From Lentibacillus siamensis (GTDB taxonomy: Bacteria > Bacillota > Bacilli > Bacillales > Amphibacillaceae): a DNA stretch of 64,000 bases. Location: the NCBI RefSeq assembly GCF_039522605.1, contig NZ_BAAADS010000012.1, forward strand, positions 310,001 through 374,000, in the 5' to 3' direction. The position numbers and the translations under genes are program-made. The notes beneath the pieces are model-generated. The model saw nothing but the letters and a program-made list of their open reading frames with translations. It searched no databases and had not been told where the DNA came from. Shown here one piece after another: positions 1 through 8,541 of the stretch; positions within the stretch are counted from its first letter, which is position 1, and the number at the start of each line of letters is the position of its first letter.

Positions 1-173
1 AATTCCTCTTCCAAATTTTTCACTTTCTTTTTCAGCTGATGGGTGTCCTGCATTGTGGTAATGGAAAGTTGTTCCACCTGGCTTTCGACATCATCAAATC
101 TGTCGCTCATAAATAGCGATAAAATCAGTAATACAACAGCGATTGTAATGACCGATGCTATTGCATAAATCAT
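1..173 (-). CDS. Small membrane-anchored coiled-coil protein, 3' end beyond window
   Basis: The reading frame enters from the left edge and starts at ATG 173-171, behind a good Shine-Dalgarno (cctcc on the plus strand at 181-185). The first 57 residues are visible. Residues about 2-21 form one hydrophobic segment (MIYAIASVITIAVVLLILSL), followed by a charged stretch with heptad-like Leu/Val/Ile spacing that suggests a coiled coil. This looks like a short single-pass protein with a cytoplasmic coiled coil. It is divergent from rpmG. I do not recognise the family and the C-terminus is not in the window, so no function is assigned. Confidence 0.6.
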   Translation of the reverse strand, partial: MIYAIASVITIAVVLLILSLFMSDRFDDVESQVEQLSITTMQDTHQLKKKVKNLEEE

Positions 174-253
174 AGTTTTCCCTCCATTCCTCTCTAATAG
201 TTATAACATACAATTAACGAAAGGAAAATCATCAAAATTTAACATTTATGTTC

Positions 254-282
254 TTGAACATTTGCCGTACTTCTGCTATTAT
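254..282 (+). promoter_or_regulatory. Sigma-A-type promoter of rpmG
   Basis: TTGAAC at 254-259 and TATTAT at 277-282 are separated by exactly 17 bases, close to the sigma-A consensus. The predicted start lies about 60 bases before rpmG. I see no Zur-like palindrome next to it. Confidence 0.6.
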
Positions 283-348
283 AGTTAAGTCTGAGTAGAA
301 TTTACAGCAGTAGAAAAGCAGGACTTTACAGTTTGGAGGGAAATTATT

Positions 349-498
349 ATGCGCGTAAACATTACATTAGCATGTACAGAAACAGGCGATCGCAATTACA
401 TCACTACTAAAAATAAGCGTACAAATCCGGAACGCATTGAGCTTATGAAATATAGCCCGCGTCTTAAAAAACACACATTGCACCGCGAAACAAAATAA
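349..498 (+). CDS. rpmG: 50S ribosomal protein L33 (cysteine-poor type)
   Basis: A 49-residue protein matching bacterial ribosomal protein L33 end to end, starting MRVNITLACTETGDRN and ending TLHRETK. It belongs to the large ribosomal subunit near the E site. The ATG follows a GGAGGG ribosome-binding site. Zinc-binding L33 forms carry two CxxC pairs. Here only Cys9 remains; the partner position has Thr12 and the second pair is replaced around Ser36, so this is a zinc-independent C-minus form. C-minus paralogues are often zinc-starvation induced, but this one has an ordinary sigma-A-like promoter. It is a single-gene unit closed by a terminator. Confidence 0.93.
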   Translation: MRVNITLACTETGDRNYITTKNKRTNPERIELMKYSPRLKKHTLHRETK

Positions 499-514
499 TG
501 GTATTTTTTGTATA

Positions 515-552
515 GAACTCCTGTCCTTAAATAGTGACGGGAGTTTTGTTGT
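515..552 (+). terminator. Rho-independent terminator of rpmG
   Basis: AACTCCTGTC pairs with GACGGGAGTT around a short A/T-rich loop, followed by a T-rich run, 17 bases after the rpmG stop. Confidence 0.75.
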
Positions 553-620
553 AATGCAGGCGTTTGTGCTTTTATGGCCTTTTAATATATGCTATTAATG
601 GTAATAGGGGGGGGATTGCT

Positions 621-1166
621 GTGGATAAGAAAGAAATGCGAAAGCAAGCTATTAAACGGTTGAAAGATATTCCGGACACTGAAAGAAAGCTTATTGAGGA
701 AAAGCTTTTGGATAATTTGTTACATTACCATGGCTGGAAAGAAGCTCGTTCAATTGGTGTAACGGTTTCGAATGGGTTTGAATGGACAACAAGACCGATA
801 ATTGAAAAAGCTTGGGAGGAAGGGAAAGCTGTTTGCGTTCCAAAGTGTCTTCCAAAATTGCGCAAGATGGATTTTTATCAGATACATACGTATGATCAGC
901 TGGAAATTGTCTACTATAATTTGCTTGAGCCAAAGCCGAATAATTGTAAGAAAGTGAACAAGCAGGAGATTGATCTACTGATCACTCCTGGGTTATTGTT
1001 CGACCAAAAAGGTTATCGTGTTGGATTCGGCGGTGGTTATTATGATCGGTTTTTGGCTGATTTCCCTAATCGGACTGTTTCACTCGCCTCAGAGGAGCAA
1101 GTGGTTAACGAGCTGCCTGTTGAATCGTATGATGTTCCGGTAGATGCGATTATTACAAATACGTAA
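621..1166 (+). CDS. yqgN: 5-formyltetrahydrofolate cyclo-ligase
   Basis: A 181-residue member of the 5-formyl-THF cyclo-ligase (methenyl-THF synthetase) family, which uses ATP to convert 5-formyl-THF to 5,10-methenyl-THF in cytoplasmic one-carbon metabolism. The diagnostic C-terminal block is present: LLITPGLLFD, then a Gly-rich VGFGGGYYDRFL that closes the nucleotide/substrate site. The basic N-terminus (KKEMRKQAIKRL) fits the family. I chose GTG 621 because it follows a run of eight G residues at the correct spacing; the frame extends further upstream, but without a plausible start. It sits between rpmG and gluP as in B. subtilis. Confidence 0.92.
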   Translation: MDKKEMRKQAIKRLKDIPDTERKLIEEKLLDNLLHYHGWKEARSIGVTVSNGFEWTTRPIIEKAWEEGKAVCVPKCLPKLRKMDFYQIHTYDQLEIVYYNLLEPKPNNCKKVNKQEIDLLITPGLLFDQKGYRVGFGGGYYDRFLADFPNRTVSLASEEQVVNELPVESYDVPVDAIITNT

Positions 1167-1189
1167 CTAAATTGTTAGGGGGATTTGCA

Positions 1190-2203
1190 ATGGATTTCAC
1201 TCGCTATTCCAGGCAGATGTTATTTTCTCCTATAAAGGAGAAGGGGCAGCAAAATCTGGCTGACAGTTCAGTTCTGGTAGTTGGTGCCGGGGCATTGGGA
1301 ACGGTAATATGCAACCATCTTGTCAGAGCGGGGGTTGGCAAAATCCGTTTAATCGACCGCGATTATGTGGAACTGAGTAATTTGCAGCGGCAAATGCTCT
1401 TTGATGAAGATGACGTCAGCCAAGCACTGCCAAAAGCAGTTGCCGCCAAGCGTAAACTGGAAAAAATGAATCGTGATGTCACGGTGGAAGCTATTGTGGG
1501 CAATGTTACAAAAGAAAATATGGAGTCGCACATCCAGGGAATGGATGTGGTCATGGATGGTACTGATAATTTTGCAACACGATTTTTGTTAAACGATGCC
1601 TGTGTTAAACACAGTATTCCATTTTCATATGGTGGGGTTGTAAGTTCCAGAGGCATGACTGCATTGTTCATTCCGGATGAAACACCTTGTCTGCGCTGTC
1701 TCATAAAAGAAGGGGGAGAAAGCGGTCAAACCTGTGATACGATCGGAGTCATTGCTCCAGCAGTTGATCTTGTTTCATCTTTACAGTGTACGGAAGTAAT
1801 GAAATACCTGACGGGAAACAAACAACACTTACGGAACACACTGAAGACAATTGATATATGGTATAACCATCAGTATGATATGAAGTTTCCAGAGTTGGAT
1901 CCAGCGTGCCCCGCATGTGGAACACATGAATTCCCGTCATTAACCAAGTCGGCAAAGGAACTGGAAACCATTTTATGCGGACGTGATACGGTGCAGATTC
2001 ATCAACAGGAAGCAATGAATTTGGATGAGTGGGAAGATCGGCTGTCAAGTGTTTCCGACACAACAAGAACGCCATTTTTATTAAAGGCAGTATTTCAAAA
2101 TGAGTTGAAGCTTGTCATTTTTCCTGATGGCCGTGTTCTTGTTCAGGGAACAGAGGATGCAACGGTGGCAAGAATAATGTATGACCGCTATATCGGATCC
2201 TAA
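1190..2203 (+). CDS. ThiF/MoeB-family adenylyltransferase (E1-like)
   Basis: A 337-residue E1-like enzyme that should adenylate the C-terminal Gly of a ubiquitin-like sulfur carrier (MoaD or ThiS) for molybdopterin or thiazole synthesis. The nucleotide-binding GAGALG motif is at residues 32-37, followed by the LIDRDYVELSNLQRQ segment typical of MoeB/ThiF. Four cysteines in two CxxC pairs (C167/C170 and C240/C243) form the usual structural zinc site. After the zinc site, about 90 residues replace a rhodanese domain; I see no rhodanese Cys loop there. Start ATG 1190 has a GGGGGA site. No moaD, thiS, thiG or moaA lies nearby, so MoeB versus ThiF cannot be settled. Confidence 0.85.
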   Translation: MDFTRYSRQMLFSPIKEKGQQNLADSSVLVVGAGALGTVICNHLVRAGVGKIRLIDRDYVELSNLQRQMLFDEDDVSQALPKAVAAKRKLEKMNRDVTVEAIVGNVTKENMESHIQGMDVVMDGTDNFATRFLLNDACVKHSIPFSYGGVVSSRGMTALFIPDETPCLRCLIKEGGESGQTCDTIGVIAPAVDLVSSLQCTEVMKYLTGNKQHLRNTLKTIDIWYNHQYDMKFPELDPACPACGTHEFPSLTKSAKELETILCGRDTVQIHQQEAMNLDEWEDRLSSVSDTTRTPFLLKAVFQNELKLVIFPDGRVLVQGTEDATVARIMYDRYIGS

Positions 2204-2268
2204 TGTATAAAAAAGATGCAGTGGAAAAAACTAAAAACACCAATTACAATAAAGAAAAGGGTGTTAGG

Positions 2269-2454
2269 ATGAGAGTATTTATAATTCTCGCCTCCGCGTT
2301 GACCGTTGTATCTGTGATTTTTAAATGGCGATACAGAATCGTGAACACGTTGCTTGCGATAAGTTTTTTAAGGAAGATTGCCATAATGATTACCATGAAT
2401 ATGCCGGAAATCCGAAATAAGGTGGTTCCGAATCTGTTTGGCCGCCCTTCCTGA
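2269..2454 (+). CDS. Small membrane protein (position of YqgO)
   Basis: A 61-residue frame starting MRVFIILASALTVVS, with a hydrophobic N-terminal segment (residues about 2-16) and a second hydrophobic patch (about 26-44), ending NLFGRPS. ATG 2269 has a purine-rich site (GGGTGTTAGG). The frame is open further upstream, but that part is lysine/asparagine-rich low-complexity sequence without a ribosome site. By position (between yqgN and gluP) it corresponds to B. subtilis yqgO; that link rests on synteny and size, not on a motif I can verify. Confidence 0.6.
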   Translation: MRVFIILASALTVVSVIFKWRYRIVNTLLAISFLRKIAIMITMNMPEIRNKVVPNLFGRPS

Positions 2455-2466
2455 ATATCATTTATG

Positions 2467-2505
2467 ACGAAGAAGCTGTGTATTCACAGCTTCTTCGTAT
2501 TTTTA
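2467..2505 (+). terminator. Rho-independent terminator after the yqgN-thiF-yqgO run
   Basis: A perfect 13-bp stem, CGAAGAAGCTGTG with CACAGCTTCTTCG, tetraloop TATT, followed by ATTTTTAT. Confidence 0.85.
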
Positions 2506-2559
2506 TAAGCAAAAATGCCGTTGTTTTGATATGATGGTTCAAGGGAGGAGAGAAATCTA

Positions 2560-4116
2560 ATGTACCTTTACGAACAGTATTCTATGTATAAACTGGCATA
2601 TTCGTTAGTTGAAAACGATAATTTTGATATTATACATATAAATGAAAATGACGAAGAAATATGGCTTGAAAAATACGAAAAAAAGAAATCACTTGTTATC
2701 CGGCTTGTGCATAACAGTTTCCAATGGAGCAATCATTTAAAACGTGATATAGCAGCCGTGTTTCAAAAAACGAAAGCCCTGAAAAGATTTCTTCAAGGTA
2801 AAAAAGTTGAGATACATAATGTATATATTGCCGGGGATACACCCGTAGATGACTGGCAATTATTAAAAAAACCAATGCAGTTGAATGAGAAAAATCCTAT
2901 GCAAATGCATGTGTACTATTTAACTGACGATACGCGAATTACGGAAAAGAAAAGACTCAGGGAAGCAATCGGCAGTTCAGGACCTGCAGCTGATAATGAA
3001 CATTTGGATATTGAGGAACAAGTCAATTACTATAAATCCCGTTTGGATGGGCGGTATCAAAAAAGAAAACAGGAGGATAAAGACGTATTTTCGAGGGGAA
3101 AACCTTTTTTTACGTATTTTCTGCTGGTAATTAATGTATTAATATTTATGATGCTGGAACTTAATGGCGGGAGTAAAAACATAGAAACGCTGATTGAATA
3201 CGGTGCCAAATATAACCTGGCCATTATGGAGGATAATGAATGGTGGCGTATCCTAACATCGATGTTTCTTCATATTGGCCCTGTTCATTTATTTATGAAC
3301 ATGCTTGCCGTTTATTTTTTAGGTGTTGCCGTTGAGCGGATTTTTGGATCATGGCGGTTCCTATTCATATACTTTTTATCCGGGATTGGTGGCGGATTAG
3401 CCAGTTTTGCTTTAACAACACATGTTTCAGCAGGGGCATCCGGAGCTTTGTTTGGACTTTTTGGTGCGTTACTCTTCTTTGGATTAATTCATAAGCGGAT
3501 ATTCAACCAGACAATGGGTAAAAATTTAATGATAATTATCGCAATTAACATCATTCTCGGAATTACTGTTCCAACGATTGATATGGGTGCTCATATAGGC
3601 GGGCTTGTAACAGGGTTTGTCGCTTCAGCCATTGTACATCTTCCGACGAAAAGAAGTCTGCGCGTTCAACTCCCTGCCTTTATTTTGTATGCTGTGATTA
3701 TTTTCTTTTTGATCACCTTTGGAATCAGAAATAACTTGCAAAATCCTTCATATCAGTTGATGAAAACGGAACAACTTGCAAAAAGTAATCAATTTGAAAA
3801 AATGGTAGAGACAGCTACAGAAGGTTTGGAATACGAAAGTGATATCAAAGATAAACTGCTGTTTCAACGTTCATATGCGTACTTGCAGTTAAATAAAGCA
3901 CAACTTGCAAAGGAAGATTTGAAGCAGGCTGTAAGCTTAAATGAAGACTATATGAGGGCACATTACAATTTGGCGATCATTTATTATCACAATAATAATT
4001 TATCAAAAGCGAAAGAACACATTACCAAAGCTTATAAGTTGAAGCAGGATAATCCAGATAAAGAATTGAATGTAAAAGATTTGTATAAAGAAATAACAGG
4101 AACAAATGTAGAATGA
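2560..4116 (+). CDS. gluP: Rhomboid intramembrane serine protease GluP with TPR tail
   Basis: A 518-residue protein with the three-part GluP layout. Residues 1-180 form a soluble N-terminal domain. Residues about 185-395 form a rhomboid core of at least six membrane helices. The C-terminus carries tetratricopeptide repeats (about 400-510, for example YAYLQLNKAQLAKEDLKQAV). The rhomboid catalytic set is intact: Asn247 in HLFMN, nucleophile Ser294 in AGASGALFG, and His345 in MGAHIGG. GluP (YqgP) cleaves membrane proteins such as the Mg transporter MgtE in B. subtilis. The start follows a GGGAGGAGAG site, and a terminator separates it from the gene before. Confidence 0.93.
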   Translation: MYLYEQYSMYKLAYSLVENDNFDIIHINENDEEIWLEKYEKKKSLVIRLVHNSFQWSNHLKRDIAAVFQKTKALKRFLQGKKVEIHNVYIAGDTPVDDWQLLKKPMQLNEKNPMQMHVYYLTDDTRITEKKRLREAIGSSGPAADNEHLDIEEQVNYYKSRLDGRYQKRKQEDKDVFSRGKPFFTYFLLVINVLIFMMLELNGGSKNIETLIEYGAKYNLAIMEDNEWWRILTSMFLHIGPVHLFMNMLAVYFLGVAVERIFGSWRFLFIYFLSGIGGGLASFALTTHVSAGASGALFGLFGALLFFGLIHKRIFNQTMGKNLMIIIAINIILGITVPTIDMGAHIGGLVTGFVASAIVHLPTKRSLRVQLPAFILYAVIIFFLITFGIRNNLQNPSYQLMKTEQLAKSNQFEKMVETATEGLEYESDIKDKLLFQRSYAYLQLNKAQLAKEDLKQAVSLNEDYMRAHYNLAIIYYHNNNLSKAKEHITKAYKLKQDNPDKELNVKDLYKEITGTNVE

Positions 4117-4118
4117 TA

Positions 4119-4201
4119 TGGAAGCTGGGACAAATCGAAAAGATGCATATTCATGGTTTTACGGGTTTCCTTTTCATTAAACACTGTTGTCCCAGCCTCT
4201 A
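4119..4201. terminator. Inverted repeat between convergent gluP and the 4.2-kb gene
   Basis: AGCTGGGACAA at 4122-4132 is the exact complement of TTGTCCCAGC(C) near 4187-4197, giving a stem of at least 10 bp around a loop of about 54 bases. It lies between two converging stop codons, so it probably acts as a bidirectional terminator. The long loop is unusual for that; it may be a copy of a family of dispersed repeats with GCTGGGAC ends. No second copy is in the window. Confidence 0.5.
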
Positions 4202-4203
4202 CT

Positions 4204-5067
4204 TCAATCGAATTCCGGGTATTGCTGAATCAGTTTTTTCTTATTTCCGTTCAATGCATACACTACTAATAGATGCTCCTTATTTTTACCAAATAATATA
4301 AGCGGAACATAACTTTTCATTTTTTCACTGTTTTTAGCAGCCAGGATGTAATTCTTGTATAACCCTTCCCATAATTGACCGATTATTTGATTGGTCTGCT
4401 CTTGTGTAAAAGATGGTAATGACTGATTATTATACTCATATAATTGTGTCAGAGGTACGGTGATATAGTTATTTGGATTAATTTTGAAATGACGGGTAAG
4501 GTTCTTCCAATAATATACCAATTGCTGGTTCGTTGTGTGTTCAAGAAGCCGGACCCACTCATCTTCCATTTCACTTTCCGGGATTTTAAACGATTCCAGT
4601 GGAGTGTTGGGCGAATCGATGACGTATAACTGATCATAGGACATTCTGTGCATACTTTTGATTTGATCATCAGGGTAATGCACTTCACCATGGTGATATG
4701 CTATTGTCTGGAAGTGACTGCTGTCATCTCCTGCCAGTTTTTGTTTCATACGAATTTTAGCTGTGTCTTCCATCCATTTGCTTTGTATACCCCGAAGTCT
4801 TCCGTTATCAAAAAGTAACGCAGCATCCTGACGCAGATACACATTACGTTCACTTTTCGAATTCGTTTCCCAGGAAATTTCATACGAATCCTTATCTGTC
4901 TGCTCAATTAATGACAGGCGTGTGGATACGTGCTCAAACTCTGTTTTCTCATCCATTGGAAAATATGTAATCGCAGGCAAGGATTCATTATCAAATAGAT
5001 ACAGGAGAACAGCAGGTATAACGACTATAAACGCAATTACAATTCCGGTTGTCCATTTTTTCATCAT
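4204..5067 (-). CDS. Membrane-anchored or secreted protein of unknown function
   Basis: A 287-residue protein with an N-terminal hydrophobic segment after a basic start (MMKKWTTGIVIAFIVVIPAV), so a signal anchor or uncleaved signal peptide with an extracytoplasmic domain. I see no lipobox Cys, no repeats and no known catalytic motif. The body is rich in polar and aromatic residues (YYWKNLTRHFKINPNNY). I chose ATG 5067, behind AAGGATGG; an overlapping ATG at 5073 sits inside the ribosome site. In B. subtilis gluP is followed directly by yqgQ, so this gene is an addition in the opposite orientation. I do not recognise the family. Confidence 0.75.
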   Translation of the reverse strand: MMKKWTTGIVIAFIVVIPAVLLYLFDNESLPAITYFPMDEKTEFEHVSTRLSLIEQTDKDSYEISWETNSKSERNVYLRQDAALLFDNGRLRGIQSKWMEDTAKIRMKQKLAGDDSSHFQTIAYHHGEVHYPDDQIKSMHRMSYDQLYVIDSPNTPLESFKIPESEMEDEWVRLLEHTTNQQLVYYWKNLTRHFKINPNNYITVPLTQLYEYNNQSLPSFTQEQTNQIIGQLWEGLYKNYILAAKNSEKMKSYVPLILFGKNKEHLLVVYALNGNKKKLIQQYPEFD

Positions 5068-5206
5068 AACCATCCTTTTGCTTCTTCTTCAGGTAAATAT
5101 ATGTGAACAGCGCCGTGTTTATGTTTGAAACCTGTCCTCGAATTCATCGTGTGATTTAGATTCCTTATTCATGCAGGATTTGCTATAATAAGGTTTGGTG
5201 ATAAAA

Positions 5207-5425
5207 ATGAAAACAGTTTATGATGTTCAACAGTTGCTTAAACGATTTGGGACAATTGTATATATAGGGAACAGGATAGCTGAACTGGAACTGATGGAGG
5301 ATGAGCTCCGGGAGCTGCATCAAACAGGGTGTATTGATAGTGACCAATACAAGACAGCTGTATTACTGTTGAGAAAGGAAGCAGGACGGTTGCGTGGTAA
5401 CAGGAGGGTGAGTTCGGATGAGTAA
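5207..5425 (+). CDS. yqgQ: YqgQ family protein (DUF910)
   Basis: A 72-residue protein of the YqgQ/DUF910 family (MKTVYDVQQLLKRFGT, then GNRIAELELMEDELRELH), a small helical, probably nucleic-acid-binding fold known structurally but without an assigned function. The frame is open to a TTG at 5195, but family N-termini start at the Met encoded at 5207, which has a GGTG-containing site. Its stop overlaps the glcK start by 8 bases, the same coupled yqgQ-glcK pair as in B. subtilis. Confidence 0.87.
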   Translation: MKTVYDVQQLLKRFGTIVYIGNRIAELELMEDELRELHQTGCIDSDQYKTAVLLLRKEAGRLRGNRRVSSDE

Positions 5426-6374
5426 TATCTTAATTGGAATTGATGTTGGAGGAACTACAGTAAAAATTGGCATAATTAACGAAATCGGTAATATCCTGGA
5501 TAAGTGGGAGATACCCACCAATACAGATAATCAAGGTAAATCCATTTTGTCCGACATTTGGGAATCCATTCGTAATAAGGTTTCCCTCGAAAATGTTGCT
5601 GGTATTGGAATTGGTGTGCCTGGATTTATCGATCAGGATACCGGAGATGTTTATGAGGCAGTAAACATCGGCTGGAAACAGGTTGAACTAGCTAAAATTA
5701 TGAAGGAAATGAGTGGGTTGCCCGTTTTTGTGGAGAATGATGCAAATGCCGCAGTCTTGGGAGAAAACTGGAAAGGCGCGGGTGGACAGGTGAAAAACCT
5801 GATTGCAATAACCGTTGGAACCGGTATTGGCGGGGGCATTATCGCAAATGGTTCCATCTTAAACGGTGTTAGCGGAACTGCCGGTGAGATTGGACATATA
5901 ACAATGGATCGTGATGGTTCTCCATGTAATTGTGGAAGAAATGGCTGTTTGGAAACCATTTCTTCAGCGACAGGAATTGTTCGTCAGGCGAATGAAAAAA
6001 TAGCTGAAAACCCGGGGAGTGCGCTGGCCAATCTTTATGATGAACAAGGTGATTTAACGGCTAAAGATATTTTTCAGCTTGCCGATTCCGGGGATACACT
6101 ATCTAAAACTATCATAGAACACGCTTCAGATGTTCTGGGGTTGGCTATTGCAAATCTTGCAGTCGTAATCAACCCCTCACGAATTCTTATCGGTGGTGGT
6201 GTTTCCAAAGCAGGAGCTGACTTTGTGAACCTGATTAATGATGCTTTTCACAAATTCACACTTGCAAAGGCTGGAGAGGTATGCGAGCTGAGGCTCGCAC
6301 AACTTGGGAATGATGCGGGAATCATTGGAGCAGCGTTTTTAGTAAAGCAAAAACTTGAAAAAATCACTTTTTAG
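5418..6374 (+). CDS. glcK: ROK-family glucokinase
   Basis: A 318-residue ROK-family sugar kinase, most likely cytoplasmic glucokinase making glucose 6-phosphate. The ATP phosphate-binding motif DVGGTTVKIG is at residues about 9-18. The catalytic ENDANAA block is near 105-111, then GTGIGGGII and the zinc-binding cluster CNCGRNGCLE. There is no DNA-binding HTH at the N-terminus, which separates it from ROK repressors such as XylR. It overlaps yqgQ and precedes the LTA synthase gene, as in B. subtilis (yqgR). Confidence 0.93.
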   Translation: MSNILIGIDVGGTTVKIGIINEIGNILDKWEIPTNTDNQGKSILSDIWESIRNKVSLENVAGIGIGVPGFIDQDTGDVYEAVNIGWKQVELAKIMKEMSGLPVFVENDANAAVLGENWKGAGGQVKNLIAITVGTGIGGGIIANGSILNGVSGTAGEIGHITMDRDGSPCNCGRNGCLETISSATGIVRQANEKIAENPGSALANLYDEQGDLTAKDIFQLADSGDTLSKTIIEHASDVLGLAIANLAVVINPSRILIGGGVSKAGADFVNLINDAFHKFTLAKAGEVCELRLAQLGNDAGIIGAAFLVKQKLEKITF

Positions 6375-6518
6375 ATTTAATGTACACAACCAATCTATTG
6401 GTATAGGAGCTTTCCGCTAACATTTTAATAAATTTTATTGTCATTCTATGAAACTTTTCATATGCTAAATCGTCATATAATAAGATAGGATAGAAGTTTA
6501 AAGAAAGATGATACGGGT

Positions 6519-6540
6519 ATTCATTAACTGAATAATGAAT
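6519..6540 (+). other. Hairpin in the leader of the LTA synthase gene
   Basis: ATTCATTA (6519-6526) is complementary to TAATGAAT (6533-6540), giving an 8-bp stem 42 bases before the start codon. A TATAAT box is at 6476-6481 upstream without a convincing -35. The role is unknown; it could be an operator or an mRNA structure. Confidence 0.3.
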
Positions 6541-6582
6541 GCAAATGTAACAATGGTATGTTTAATTGTAGGAGGAACAAAG

Positions 6583-8496
6583 ATGAAATCCAAACTTCCC
6601 AAAATTCCTTTGTTTATAATTGCGACAATATTGTTTGGTGTTAAGACATATATTATATACCGCTTTTTATTTAATATTGAACTGGATAATGCAATGCAGG
6701 AGCTGATTCTGGCAATCAATCCGTTTGTCTCAGCGTTTTTGATCTTTGCAATCAGTGTATGGCTCAGGAAACCGGGCAGTCAAATGAAATTTCTAAGGTA
6801 TACTGCCTTAATTGGATCACTGATTTTGTATTTTAATCTGGTTTTCTATCGCTCATTTACTGATTTTATTACGATACCGCAATTGTTACAGGCGAGCAAT
6901 ATGGGAGATTTGGGTTCCAGTATTTTAACTCTCCTGAAAGTCTATGATGTGCTGTTATTTGCGGATGTGGTAATCATCTGGTATTTGAGCAGGAAAAAAT
7001 CCGATGTATTGTCAGTGAGCTATCCAAAAAGCGGAAGGGTGTTTGCCCTTGCGATGTCATTAATGTTATTGGCGGGTAACTTTTTCCTTGCTGAAATGGA
7101 ACGTCCGCAGTTATTTACCCGCGCATTCGACAGGGAATACCTGGTAAAAAACATTGGAATATTTAATTACCACATTTATGATCTGGCTCTGCATTCGAAG
7201 GTAAAATCACAGAAGGTTTTTGCAGATGGAAATGAGCTGCCGGAAATTAAGGAATATGTAAAAACGAAGGTGCAAAGTGATGGTAAATCACCATTGTATG
7301 GCATTGCAGAAGATAAAAACCTTATTTTCATTTCAGCAGAGTCAATGCAAAGCTTTGTTATTAACAGTAAGATGAAGGGTGAAGTCATTACACCATTTCT
7401 TAACAGTCTTGTAAAAGATGACAGTACGTTTTACTTTAAAAACTTTTACCACCAGACACAGCAGGGTAAAACGTCTGACTCGGAATTCCTGTTGGAGAAT
7501 TCATTGTACCCTCTGTCAAGGGGAGCCGTATTCTTTACACATGGCCAAAATGAATATCATGCTTTACCGGAAATATTAAATCAGGAGAATTACTATACTT
7601 CTGTTTATCACTCTAATAATAAGAGTTTCTGGAACCGGGATCAGATGTATAAGAGTCTTGGATACGATCATTTTTACGGAGAAAAAGCTTTTGAAGTAAC
7701 GAAAGAGAATTCAATCGGCTGGGGACTGGAAGATAAAGCATTCTTTGAGCAATCAATGAAATATTTACAGGCACAAAAGGAACCATTCTATACGAAATTT
7801 ATTACGTTGACAAACCATTTTCCGTTTGAAATTCCAAAAGACAAAGCGTCAATCGAAAAATTTGACTCAAATTCAAGGACGCTGAACAATTACTTTCAGA
7901 CAGTCCGGTACACGGATGAAGCGCTTGAGCAGTTCTTTAACCAGTTAAAGGAATCGGGACTGTATAAGGATTCTGTAATTGTCATAATGGGCGATCACTA
8001 TGGAATCAGTGAGAACCATAACAAAGCGATGGCTAAGTATTTAGGCAAGGATGAAATAACTCCTTACGATCATGTACAATTGCAGCGTGTACCACTATTT
8101 ATTCATATTCCAGGCTATGACAAAGGTAAGGTAATGTCTGAAGTATCCGGACAGATTGACCTTAAACCGACATTACTGCATATGCTTGGCGTAAGCACAA
8201 AAAATGACATCTACTTTGGAAATGATTTATTTAGAGATGACCGGAAAGACTTTACAGCATTTCGAAATGGTGATTTTGTAAGTGATCAATATGTATCAAC
8301 TGGTGGAGTATGTTACCAGCGTCAAAGTGGTGAACCGGTAAATATAAACCAGAATGTAAATGAAGAAACGAAGCAGAAAGATCCATGTAAATCAATCACA
8401 GAGCAAGTGGAAAAAGAACTGGGATATTCTGATGACATTATTTATGGAGATTTGTTCCGCTTTATTGATTTTTCCAAAAGCGGCATCAGTAAATAA
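6583..8496 (+). CDS. yqgS: Lipoteichoic acid synthase (LtaS family)
   Basis: A 637-residue LtaS-type enzyme that transfers glycerol phosphate from phosphatidylglycerol to build lipoteichoic acid on the outer membrane face. Five membrane helices lie in residues 1-205, followed by an extracellular sulfatase-like domain. The catalytic Thr297 is in QGKTSDSEF, and metal ligands Asp471/His472 are in GDHYG. A start at ATG 6583 with an AGGAGGAAC site is preferred; the frame stays open for 16 codons upstream without a site. The position after glcK matches B. subtilis yqgS, one of several LtaS paralogues there. The C-terminal tail contains two Cys residues in the region about 585-608. Confidence 0.93.
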   Translation: MKSKLPKIPLFIIATILFGVKTYIIYRFLFNIELDNAMQELILAINPFVSAFLIFAISVWLRKPGSQMKFLRYTALIGSLILYFNLVFYRSFTDFITIPQLLQASNMGDLGSSILTLLKVYDVLLFADVVIIWYLSRKKSDVLSVSYPKSGRVFALAMSLMLLAGNFFLAEMERPQLFTRAFDREYLVKNIGIFNYHIYDLALHSKVKSQKVFADGNELPEIKEYVKTKVQSDGKSPLYGIAEDKNLIFISAESMQSFVINSKMKGEVITPFLNSLVKDDSTFYFKNFYHQTQQGKTSDSEFLLENSLYPLSRGAVFFTHGQNEYHALPEILNQENYYTSVYHSNNKSFWNRDQMYKSLGYDHFYGEKAFEVTKENSIGWGLEDKAFFEQSMKYLQAQKEPFYTKFITLTNHFPFEIPKDKASIEKFDSNSRTLNNYFQTVRYTDEALEQFFNQLKESGLYKDSVIVIMGDHYGISENHNKAMAKYLGKDEITPYDHVQLQRVPLFIHIPGYDKGKVMSEVSGQIDLKPTLLHMLGVSTKNDIYFGNDLFRDDRKDFTAFRNGDFVSDQYVSTGGVCYQRQSGEPVNINQNVNEETKQKDPCKSITEQVEKELGYSDDIIYGDLFRFIDFSKSGISK

Positions 8497-8502
8497 AGGA
8501 GA

Positions 8503-8541
8503 TAAAAAAACTAACTGTCTAAATGACAGTTAGTTTTTTTA
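8503..8541. terminator. Bidirectional terminator between yqgS and yqgW
   Basis: AAAAAAACTAACTGTC, loop TAAAT, GACAGTTAGTTTTTTT. The flanking A and T runs allow it to serve both converging genes; the yqgW stop codon lies at its right end. Confidence 0.88.

Noticed and set aside
4113..4301. 62-codon open frame after gluP
   Set aside because: It covers the inverted repeat and the end of the opposite gene; no ribosome site of its own.
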